From Craspedostauros australis (lineage: Eukaryota; Bacillariophyta; Bacillariophyceae; Mastogloiales; Achnanthaceae): a stretch of DNA of 64,000 nt. The DNA is taken from assembly GCA_026770025.1 (NCBI GenBank), contig JAMXDE010000015.1, positions 434,001 to 498,000 of the forward strand, read 5' to 3'. The notes under the pieces are model-generated. The model saw nothing but the letters and a program-made list of their open reading frames with translations. It was not told where the DNA came from and ran no database searches. Positions within the stretch are counted from its first letter, which is position 1; every line of letters begins with the position of its first letter. The position numbers and the translations under genes are program-made. This document shows, one piece after another, positions 1-8,844 of the stretch.

Positions 1-17
1 ACCATCAAGGGGACGGC

Positions 18-2763
18 ATGGAGATTACCAACGACGACTTTCAAAAGTCGAGCAGTACCAACACGAAGGCCGCCACGACGAAGCATAGCAATGGCTCGAA
101 GAAGCGCCAGCAACAGCAGCAGGGCAAAAAGAAGCGGCAGAAGCGCAGAGGGCGCAGGTCTGGCAGAAACGAGCCGAGACCAGTTCGATTGAGAATCAAA
201 CGAGGCGACTTGTCTTGGGTGGCACGAGGGTACAAGGCGATCTCACCGCGCGCCAACAAGGTGTACTTCCCAGCGCTGGCAGCCAGGTACCAAGAACTCA
301 TGGATGTCGGGCTCGGTGTGACGCCTAGAGGCCAGACCCCGATACCTCCCAGAGTCGTGTCCGTCTGCATCCCTTGCTTCAACGAGGAAGCTCTGGCGTT
401 GAAGAGAACCATCGAATCCTTGCAGGAGCAGTACCTCCCACGTGGCTTCCGACTCGAGATCGTCGTCGCGATGGACGGCACAGCGCAGATCTCGGAGAGC
501 ATGGCTGCCTACATGCGCATCCTGTTCGGAATATCGGTCTTGGAAGACGATGCCAAGAAGAACCCCTTCGTCACGTTCCCGGCGGCAAACACTGTCGTGG
601 TGGAATCAGCCAACATGGACGCATCCACGCGATCGAACGTCTCCCTCGTCGTGAAACGCAACAACAAACGCAAGGTCAATTCTCAAAGATGGTGGCTCTT
701 CGGTCATGCTCACGACGCGCAGTGCGAATTCGCATTTGCAACCGACTGCGGCATCGTCTTCGATCGACGGTGCTTGATGCTGATGCTGGAGCGGATGGAC
801 AGAGAGCCGAACATGTCCGGTCTCACTGGGTATCAACGCGTGATGTCACCAAGCGTTCAAGGCGACGGCCGCTTTGAATTCTTTTCGGACCCGATGGGCT
901 ACTTCCTGCGCCAGCTGCAGAGCTACGACTTCGAGGTAAGCAATTGATTTCTTCAGTGCGCCACGTGCCGTGCGCACAGCCACAACCGAGACGATCACCT
1001 TTGCGCTGGCTTGACGGTGCGCGACGTGAACAGCAACTTCGTCCCCTCCTCCGACTAACAATCAACTCGCCTTCCCTTCGACCCCTCTCTGATACTCTCT
1101 CAACCTCAAATCAACCGACAAACTCACGATGCAGATGAGTCAAAGCACAACCAAATCTCTGGTGGATTCCTTCGGCTTCATTCCGGTCCTTCCAGGTCCC
1201 TGCTCCTTGTTCCGGTATGAGCACTTCATGGGCATAATCGATGAGTACTTCTCGTTGACGACCCAGGCGCTCAGCGGTGACGGGACGGACATCGTGCTTG
1301 GCAACGTCCAGCTTGCCGAAGATCGCTTCCCTCCGGTGCTGCTGACTTTCCGCGACCGGAAAAACCCCATCGAAACGAAGAAGAACCGTCCAGTGACAGG
1401 ATTCGAGCATGATGCGATCTTTTACTTCGAGGCGGAGAAGCCACTTGGCCAGCTCGTCAAGCAGCGCCGGCGTTGGATAAACGGTGCCTACATGGCAGGT
1501 TACTGGGTGGTCAAGGAGGGATGGGTCCGCCGCGCCAACCACAGCTTGTCGACGAAGGTAGGGGCAACGGCGATCCTCGGCTTTGAGATCATCCAAGGCA
1601 TCCTCATCCGCATGATCACGCCGGCAACCATCGCATGCGGATTGCTCTTTATGGTGACCGTGATCCCGGCCATCTACTCGGGGGATGGTGCAGAGATCCG
1701 AGATATCCTCGACGGCAAACAGGTGGATCATTTGGTGATGGCATGTGGCGTGGCAGCCGCCGCGACCTACCTTTCGATCTTTGGCATCTTCATGTTCGCG
1801 CACACACCGAGAGCGGTTCCAGTCACAGACAAGGAGAGCGGTGAGGTGTTTTACCAGATCGACCCAGCCAGCGCCTTCCGGCCTTTCCTGTTTTACATCT
1901 CCTACCTGCTCAACGCCCTCGTCTCTGTCATGTTCATCTACGTGGGGGTCGGGGTGTACCGTTTCATCGGTTGGTACGATGCACCAATCTACTTCAAGGT
2001 CCTCACGTCCATGATCGCCTTCCCGTACCTGGTGGCCTTCATGGACGGTGTCATCAACAGCAAGCGGCCAAGCTTCCGAGCATTCCTTAACCTGCTCTGG
2101 CTCACCCCGACTTTCACCCTCTCGTCCATCTGGTTCTACGTCTGGTTCCCTTCCTACGCCAGCGCCCGCATCTCCGACCTTTCTTGGGGCAACAGAGCCG
2201 CCCACCAGGAATTCGCCAGCAGCGAGATCGCCCGGCATCGAGCCTACCTCGGACGCGTCGTCAGCGTCACCATCGTCCTGTCGAACTTTCTCGTGGCCGG
2301 ACTCATCCTGGGCGTCGTTAACATCGTCCTGTCGGAGTTCCTCACCATCGTGCTCTTCTCCTTGCTGGGATTCAACGTCCTTCTCCACTCCGTCAACGTC
2401 ATCGACATGGTCATCCGGCTCTTCCTTGTCCGCATCCCGCACTGGTTGTGTGGCGAACCACCGCCGCCGCTGCGTCATAGAGCAAGCAACGCTACTTCCG
2501 ATGGCGCGGCCAACGGCGATGGCAACGGAGACAATGACTCCGACAACTCATACGACGACTTGACGATGGACTTCACGATGGACCGCTTCAGTGTCGAGAC
2601 TTCCGCAGAGAAAGCTGTGGAAGGCTGGTCCTCCACGTCTTCGTCTTCTCCGTCGTCATCGGACTCCAGCGACGATGACGACGATGAAAACAGCGAGGAA
2701 GAAACATTCTCAACTTACGACAGCCGCCGCCGCAAAGGCCCTTACCGAAAGATTTCGATTTGA
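18..2763 (+). CDS. Chitin synthase (family 2 glycosyltransferase), exons 18-935 and 1135-2763
   Basis: Polymerises UDP-GlcNAc into chitin at the plasma membrane (family knowledge). Splicing 18-935 to 1135-2763 gives 848 residues in one frame. Residues 1-110 are basic and low complexity. The GT2 core starts near CIPCFNEE (about residue 117), with TDCG at 242-245, the junction DFE|MSQ followed by the LPGPCSLFRYE acceptor region, AEDR (367-370) and the QRRRW signature (416-420). Many hydrophobic spans follow, including the SWGNR motif (656-660) typical of chitin synthases, then an acidic Ser/Asp-rich tail ending in basic residues. The 17 bases before ATG 18 are open in frame, so the true start or another exon may lie to the left. 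No partner gene is visible. Family assignment is secure; a related processive GT2 such as hyaluronan synthase is less likely because of QRRRW and SWGNR. Confidence 0.88.
936..1134 (+). other. Intron in chitin synthase gene
   Basis: The donor GTAAGC follows codon 306 directly and the acceptor is ...GATGCAG at 1131-1134, giving a 199 nt phase 0 intron. About 100 nt before the acceptor contain no AG, are pyrimidine rich and include CTAAC as a possible branch site. Without splicing the frame stops at 945-947, which would cut the conserved catalytic region in two. Confidence 0.85.
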
Positions 2764-3539
2764 GGCGGCTCCGCAAACAGCGATGGAAGGCGCACTGGTC
2801 GCGTGGCACGACACAAGAATATGAATGCCACCAATCGCAATGGCAACAACAACAACGACAACGACAACAACAACAACATGATCCAACAAATCAAAACAGA
2901 ACAGAACTTAACTTAATTTGACTCAACTTCAGAAACATAACACAACGTAACAACAACAAACATTAATCAAACATAGCCAAACACGAGGGAATAGACAGAC
3001 GTAGAGAAAAAAGTCAAGGCAGCTGGCAAGCCAAGCAAACAAGCGCGCACACTCGCGAAAACGATGATGTGGGAAACGAACAACTACGAAAACCGTGACT
3101 GAAGGAAGATCAACGAGCGCCTGCGAAATCGACACCAGCCCGACCAACACTCGTGCAGAGAAGGAAGCCTCGCCAGAGTGAATGACAGCGAAATCGGGGG
3201 TATCACAACGGCAGCTCCTTGATGCTGTTCTCCGCCCTCTGTTCTCGGCTCTGCTCTGCTCGGTAAGACGTAGCTCTCATTGAATCTACCACGCTCTCCA
3301 CTCACAAGAGACACAGGAAACCAGGTCTGATCGCTGCCAAAGATGATGATTCCAATGATGAAATAGGAAGTGATTTCAACAACACTCAGCAAAGGTCGCA
3401 GCAACAACATTTCGACGGAGTGAACGATATGAGAACCGACGAAGTCGCACAAGCTCGTGCAGAAGTCCCAGAGCAGGTCAAGGCATCAAGACACTAGAAT
3501 TCTTGGAACCAAGCTCGCCTCAATCAACGTGCTTTGATG
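2764..3539. other. Intergenic region downstream of chitin synthase
   Basis: No gene recognised. It holds the presumed 3' UTR and an AAC-rich simple repeat at about 2845-2878. It ends at the TA where the first transposon is inserted. Confidence 0.6.
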
Positions 3540-3541
3540 TA

Positions 3542-3593
3542 CGACCTGCACCAAATGCAGAATGGGTCACGATAACACTAGTTGTGGAGTTTT
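3542..3593 (+). repeat. Left terminal inverted repeat, transposon copy 1
   Basis: Starts CGACCTGCACC just after the TA. Its reverse complement is at 8790-8842. The outer 25 bp match perfectly, and the inner part differs by a one-base gap and two substitutions. Confidence 0.93.
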
Positions 3594-3759
3594 ACTCGTG
3601 ATGAGTCGTGATAAAGTAGACTAAAATAGAGCACACCCAAAACCATCCAAACAACTGCTTATGATGTTATATCTCAACACCATATCGTTTAAAATTAAAA
3701 CTAGACAGTGCATTCGGACGCTTGGCTATCGCTTATTCTGAATATCGAAGTTAAATTTG

Positions 3760-5500
3760 TATGAACTTTATTTTTAATGTCATTTTGGCTTGCTGTCAGT
3801 CAGGTGGTGGGTGGCAAAAAATTCGGGGTGCCACCATGCTGCCCTACCTTCAGCACCCATGGTCATCATTATCATCCCTGGCATTTTCACAATCTGCGCA
3901 CCACATTGGCTCCGAATACTCCCCATCTATCCACTCCATGAAGATCCTGCGCAGATAGGCTCATCTCATACTCCAAACTGTCCCTGCACTGAAAAGCAGA
4001 AATTTCGAACACCCGATTCCGACGCGGATGCCGTTCGGATTTGGATCTGTATCTCGTCAATACGATCCTTGCAGCTCCTCCACATGCCCCTCATGCGTTC
4101 CCACATTCTCTGGCGACACACTGATGTGTTCAGAATGGGTGGGGCGCTCATACCTCCAAAGGTACACCTCCATGTGATGATGTCATCATGCTGTTTTTCC
4201 GACACCCAAAAAAATCCCTTTTGTGTGCATCCCAGGCTGCAGCCTCTTCCAGACCGTATCTGCGCAGGATACTTCGCCATGGCCATCTTGAGTTGATTTC
4301 GAACACATCTTGTATGAGTTGCTTGGCGATTTGGGTGACTTGTGAACGGCACCCATCACCACCGAAGTCATGTGATGTGTCTGCCGCCACCCACCAAAAA
4401 ACTCTTGCCTGCCACTTGTTTCTTGCGGAGGGCACCTTCCAGGCCACCCCCGACCCTCAAACTTCGTGTGCATCTTCATACCATCCTCTTGGATGCGTCT
4501 TGCCCATCAATAGTCGTTGGAATGGCCTGTGCATTCCAGGCAGAGGCCATGTCCAACGAGCAGATTTTCCTCCGAATCGTGTCGTGTGCGCGTGGGCCTG
4601 CCACGGCCCCAAATCGACCACTATGGCATCCCGCTCTCGCTAATCCACCAAGCTTTACATGGCGGTTCCGCCTATGCCCTCGGATCTTGCACTGGACCGC
4701 TGGTTGTGGCAGTGCCGTCGATGCCGTTCGACGGCGCTTGAGGAGTTTTGTTGTGTTTCTCCATTGTCGTGTTGTTGTGTTGTGTTTGGTGTTCTCAAAC
4801 AGTTTTTGCTGTTGGGGGCCATGGAGATTAATCACAATTCTGCCGAATGTGCCAACCAATGCGAACATTTTTCGAGTCCCGAATTGCGCCTCCATTCCAC
4901 AACGACACAGCGGAGGCACAAAATCCTCCTCACAAAGTCGACAGAGGAAACACAGCGCATCTCAAACGAGTTCCTCCTGTTTCTCTGCTGCTTGTAGTCA
5001 TAGCTTACACAGAATGTAGAATGACTGTGACCTTCCCACAAAGGAAAGAGTGGATGGTACAAGGCACCTTGTGACCATCCTCCTGTGTTGGCCATGCCGT
5101 TCTGTGGTGCGCTGCGCCGTGCTGCGCGTCAATGACTGGTGATGCGCTGTGCTGTGGTGCGCTGCGCCGTGCTGCGCGTCAATGACTGGTGATGCGCTGT
5201 GCTGTGCTGTGCTGTGCTGTGCTGTTCTCCTTGTGTGCCTGATGTGCGTCATGACCAGCCAATCTCGTACAATCAGCTTGCAACCTCTATTGACACACAG
5301 CTAGTATTCACCATGAGTTCCCTTGTTGTTAGGCCATGTGTGCTGAATCAATCCAATTGTTGTTCGAGTTTTGAGTCCTTTGTGTCAATCACACTTCGAT
5401 TCGAAAGATCCAAGAAAACTACTCGAAAGAATTCGGAAAATGTGATGCGGGTTTCAGACCCAAGACAAAATTAGGAAGATGATCCAAGAGGATCAAAGAG
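3760..5500. other. Long 5' region of transposon copy 1 without a recognised gene
   Basis: About 1.7 kb lie between the left TIR and the transposase leader. Overlapping ORFs of 97-225 codons occur on both strands, for example 3966-4352 and 4476-4919 on the minus strand and 4342-5019 on the plus strand. None carries a motif I recognise, and none has clearly better coding character than its overlapping neighbours. An accessory or spliced minus-strand gene is possible but unproven. The same region is present unchanged in copy 2. Confidence 0.4.
5102..5222. repeat. 50-bp tandem repeat plus GCTGT run in transposon copy 1
   Basis: A 50 bp GC-rich unit containing TGCGCGTCAATGACTGGTGA occurs twice in tandem (5102-5151 and from 5152), followed by a short run of GCTGT pentamers. 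It lies inside the noncoding part of the element. The same array is at 23009-23129 in copy 2. Confidence 0.85.
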
Positions 5501-5514
5501 ACTCTATTAGACCT

Positions 5515-5542
5515 CCAAACATGTGTCATAGCACATGTTTGG
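5515..5542. other. Perfect 11-bp hairpin upstream of transposase, copy 1
   Basis: CCAAACATGTG (5515-5525) and its exact reverse complement (5532-5542) are separated by a 6 nt loop, 268 bp before the transposase ATG. Its role is unknown; a protein-binding palindrome or an RNA stem in the transposase leader are both possible. The identical hairpin is at 23422-23449. Confidence 0.7.
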
Positions 5543-5810
5543 ACACAGATACACTAATTAGCAGGAGTAACCAGCAGTTTGGCATGGTTACAACACGATG
5601 GACAATGGTGAATAGCACCATTAGTGGAGCCAAGAAGTAGAAAACAGGAAGATGATGAGCTCTTATTGATGAGCTCATAATCTCAACAAACTTAACTTTG
5701 TAAACCATCACTTCAAACAAGCACACACAATAACACAGTTCTATCAACCTTCACCCACATTGGACGTAGTTGTATCATCCTGCAACCACTGAACTCTTCA
5801 CCTTGCAAGC

Positions 5811-8054
5811 ATGCTGCACGCTGGTGATTGTGTGAAGGTGGCACCCCACCAGAGCTCAAGTGGCAGGGTTCATGACCTGGGCGTATGTTATGTTGAGTTT
5901 GCAATGAAACTGACTGCTGAAGGTGCTACGATCAAACGCGATGGACCTCTTGCACCAGAAGAGGTGGCAATGGTCATGGTGACCCCAGTGATGGGGCAGA
6001 GCCGAATGTACGTTGTTCGTGAGGATCTGTGCGCGCCACACAGCCTTGCTACCTTCGCACGGACTCGCACTGCTGGTGGCCTTGCTAAGCCTTCCCTCCT
6101 TTCTCCCCAGCATCACTCCGTCGCTGTTACGCGTGTCAACAACAAGGCTAAGCCCTCCACACCATCCCCAACTACCACGGAATCGCAAGAAGCCAGCATT
6201 GCCGCTTTTCTCGAGGTCTCACGTCAGCAGAAAGAAACAGCAATCGCCCGTCTCAACAAGCAGATGAAGAGAGGCGCAACAACAAAAGGATGGCTGCGAA
6301 AGGATGGAGGGCGTACCAACACTAAGCCCACCAATAGAAAGAAACAACTTGGCAGAGATGAACAGCAAAACTACATCATTCTCTATTTCAATTTGGGTGG
6401 GATCCCAGCCAACATGAAATTGATCGCCCACGCATGGGATATTGGCACTAGCACTGTCGATCGCAACATCAAGAAATTCCAACAGAACAAGCTGGAACGG
6501 AAGAAGCACAGCAATGCGGGCAGCACCATCTTCACCTGCCCCAAGAAGCAACAGCAATACTTCACGCCGCGTGCCATCTTTGCGAAACAACTGCGGCTTA
6601 AGCATCCAAGACAACGGTTGACGACTGAGGACATCTCTTATGCCTTTGACCATGCTTCGCCTGAAGAGCTGGCATCCGCAAAATCCCTGTCTGATTCGTG
6701 GTTGGAGCGTGGTCCTCTCCTGCAATTTGAGCTCCAGGATGTGTTGCGACGATGCAACAGCGCAATCTTGTGGGACAATGTTGCACGCGAACTAGCAGGA
6801 AGGGGCAACGTCCAATGCGTTTGCGCAGAAACCATTCGAACATACGTGATGGGATTGGAGGGCAGCGAATACCGTTCTACAACAATGCTCCCCAAGATCC
6901 AGGGCGACATCAAGGTGAAGCACGACATCTGGGCGAAGGACTTCTGTGTGTTCTGGGAATCAGCTGAGCAGTTCCCGAATACGCAAGTTGTTGTTGTCCA
7001 CATGGATGAGAAGTGGTTCTACTCTATTGTCGCTCGGCGCAACCTCAAACATGTGCCCCAAATGGGAGTTAAGCCTGTGAAGCATCCTGTGCACCACAAG
7101 TGCCACATTGAAAAGACCATGGCGATTGCATCAACAGCGTTCGCTCCAACAGACAACTGCTTTGGGCAAGGAGGAAAGGTGTATCGGGTCAGCTTCGAAC
7201 ATGTTGGGCGCATGGTTCGAGCGCAGAAGACCACGTACAAGCGAACTTGGGTCTCGCCAACCAAGTACAAGCACCTTCCTGATGACAACAAAATCTCTTG
7301 CAAGAAGGGTGAACTGTACTTTCAACCACTGGAGATCACGGGCAGCAAGGAATCAGTTGGTGCGCCTGATAAGCCCAAGCCGAAATACAGCCTCAAGAAA
7401 TTCTTCCGCGAAAAAGAAATCCCTGCACTGGATTTGCTCGCCAGCAAAATCAAGGCCGAAACGGGAAAGAACGTGGTGATTCGGTACCAGATGGATGGCG
7501 CAGGGCCACACAGAGACACAGAACTGCTCAGGTTCATCAACGAGGAGTTCGACAGTCGCGGATGGCACCTACGATTCCAACCATCGAATTCTCCCATCAC
7601 GAATGTGAAAGACAATGCAATATTCCCAGCGATGTCAAAACATGTGTCAGCACATCAAGGCAAGTGCCACGGGAGTCGCATGTTCACCACTGATGTGTTG
7701 TGGGGTGCTTGTGGAACCTGTTGGGAACAATTTGGGCTGGACAAGGTGGCTTGCACGTATGTTCACCACCATCAGATCGCCTACGCAATTTGTGCTGCGA
7801 AAGGAGGTGACGAATTTGTGATGGAGCGCAAGGGCCTGAGCATGAATGTGCGGAAACACACGTTCACCGAAACTGACAAGGACGGCAATAAGATCGGCGT
7901 TACTGTGTCTCACACGGACTTCGTGTTGGAGGAGGATGCGGCAACCAACACGACCACCAAGAAACCAGCTGCAACAGGCACCCAAGGCAAATCAGCTGAC
8001 TTCAAATACGCCAAGCCCGACATCAAGGTATGTACGATGATGCGCTCAAGGTGA
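5811..8054 (+). CDS. Mariner-like transposase (DDD, near DD39D class), copy 1
   Basis: Cut-and-paste transposase for the surrounding element. ATG 5811 is the first Met of a 747-codon frame. Residues 1-175 are poorly conserved and Lys/Thr/Pro rich. A helix-turn-helix-like DNA-binding stretch lies at about 178-235 (LGRDEQQ ... DIGTSTVDRNIKKF). The RNase H-fold triad is visible: D399 in MDEKWFY, D562 in YQMDGAGPH, and D601 in the NSPITNVKD motif, with 38 residues between the last two. MDEKWF and the NSP..NV.D pattern are typical of plant, oomycete and diatom mariner-like transposases. The first two Asp are about 160 residues apart, longer than usual. The frame stops at 8052-8054, but coding-like sequence continues in another frame from 8030. 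The 747 codons are open in both copies, so the enzyme may be active. Confidence 0.92.
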   Translation: MLHAGDCVKVAPHQSSSGRVHDLGVCYVEFAMKLTAEGATIKRDGPLAPEEVAMVMVTPVMGQSRMYVVREDLCAPHSLATFARTRTAGGLAKPSLLSPQHHSVAVTRVNNKAKPSTPSPTTTESQEASIAAFLEVSRQQKETAIARLNKQMKRGATTKGWLRKDGGRTNTKPTNRKKQLGRDEQQNYIILYFNLGGIPANMKLIAHAWDIGTSTVDRNIKKFQQNKLERKKHSNAGSTIFTCPKKQQQYFTPRAIFAKQLRLKHPRQRLTTEDISYAFDHASPEELASAKSLSDSWLERGPLLQFELQDVLRRCNSAILWDNVARELAGRGNVQCVCAETIRTYVMGLEGSEYRSTTMLPKIQGDIKVKHDIWAKDFCVFWESAEQFPNTQVVVVHMDEKWFYSIVARRNLKHVPQMGVKPVKHPVHHKCHIEKTMAIASTAFAPTDNCFGQGGKVYRVSFEHVGRMVRAQKTTYKRTWVSPTKYKHLPDDNKISCKKGELYFQPLEITGSKESVGAPDKPKPKYSLKKFFREKEIPALDLLASKIKAETGKNVVIRYQMDGAGPHRDTELLRFINEEFDSRGWHLRFQPSNSPITNVKDNAIFPAMSKHVSAHQGKCHGSRMFTTDVLWGACGTCWEQFGLDKVACTYVHHHQIAYAICAAKGGDEFVMERKGLSMNVRKHTFTETDKDGNKIGVTVSHTDFVLEEDAATNTTTKKPAATGTQGKSADFKYAKPDIKVCTMMRSR

Positions 8055-8365
8055 TGGCTGTCAGTGGTCTGCAGTGCCTGAAAACGAACCTGCCAACAAC
8101 CAGCAGCCTCATTCTGTTGCTGGAGAAGCAAATCGTTGTGACCACCAAAGCCAATGAGGAGGCTGAGCAACAGAAGAAAGGCAAGAAGACGCCCAGGAAG
8201 AGCAAAGCCGAGATCATTGAGCCTCACAACAACAACAACAACAACAACAACAACAGCAACACCAAGGCAGCACCCACCATGAACGCATTCGAAGTGGCCA
8301 TTTTCGTTGGCAAGACCGAGCATCACAGCAAAGCAGAGCAGGACAGCAACACAGCAGAGATGTAA
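8030..8365 (+). CDS. Possible out-of-frame continuation of the transposase C-terminus, copy 1
   Basis: A 111-codon ORF overlaps the end of the transposase in a different frame. It reads as a Lys/Glu-rich tail with a nine-Asn run from the AAC repeat at 8226-8256. Two routes could attach it. A 47 nt GT-AG intron (8028-8074, donor GTATGT, acceptor CTGCAG) would join the frames. A small frameshift at about 8030 would do the same. The intron lacks an AG-free tract and is very short. The state is identical in both copies, so it predates the last transposition. It may instead be a dead tail. Confidence 0.4.
   Translation: MYDDALKVMAVSGLQCLKTNLPTTSSLILLLEKQIVVTTKANEEAEQQKKGKKTPRKSKAEIIEPHNNNNNNNNNSNTKAAPTMNAFEVAIFVGKTEHHSKAEQDSNTAEM
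8226..8256. repeat. AAC microsatellite in transposon copy 1
   Basis: About ten tandem AAC/CAA triplets inside the downstream ORF, read there as polyasparagine. The matching run in copy 2 is at about 26132-26162. Confidence 0.9.
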
Positions 8366-8789
8366 CTGCAAGTCGAAGTATTAGTACTATATGTTGGAGG
8401 TACACCTGTGGTTCGAATGGTTGTGTGCGCATCGTCTGCTTGATGGCATGGAGGATTGTGGTGTGATGTGTGGTGTGGGGTGTTTTTTTTGTGTTTTGTG
8501 ATGAGTGATGTGATTTTTGTGACGAGGACCGCTATTTTTGTGTTGCAGCACGGTCCGCGTGTGTTGCGGCGCGATTGGTGTGTGCGTCGTGGAGCCATCA
8601 CGTTGTGTCGCGAAGCAAGGGCCATGTGCTGCGAGAAGCACTCACGTCTTGTGTTGTGAGTGGTTTCGCATGACGTCGAATCCATCCTGTGACGTAGAAG
8701 ACGGATCATGGAGGAACAACACGAAATAGCTCTAAATGTACAATCGCCGTTGCTCCCAGAAGCAAGCAAACCAGTGGCAACAAGGGGCC

Positions 8790-8842
8790 AAAACTCTACA
8801 ACTAGTGCTATCGTGACCCCATTCTGCATTTGGTGCAGGTCG
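8790..8842 (-). repeat. Right terminal inverted repeat, transposon copy 1
   Basis: Ends GGTGCAGGTCG followed by TA at 8843-8844. It is the inverted partner of 3542-3593. Confidence 0.93.
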
Positions 8843-8844
8843 TA

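Larger units (their letters stand above)
3542..8842 (+). mobile_element. Tc1/mariner-like DNA transposon, copy 1 (5,301 bp)
   Basis: The element is bounded by TA dinucleotides (3540-3541 and 8843-8844) that fit a Tc1/mariner target-site duplication. Its ends are inverted repeats of 52-53 bp: the outer 25 bp are identical, the rest differs by one indel and two substitutions. Inside are about 2.2 kb without a recognised gene, the transposase ORF (5811-8054), a short downstream ORF and about 480 bp of 3' noncoding DNA. At 5.3 kb it is large for a mariner element. The second copy (21449-26748) matches it throughout except for a T run (8 T at 8483-8490 against 7), while the flanks are unrelated. 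That indicates recent independent insertions. The family call rests on the TIRs, the TA sites and the transposase catalytic motifs. Confidence 0.93.

Noticed and set aside
3790-5019. Plus-strand ORFs of 168-225 codons in the transposon leader
   Set aside because: Several frames are open on both strands at once and none has a recognisable motif; kept only as an unexplained region.
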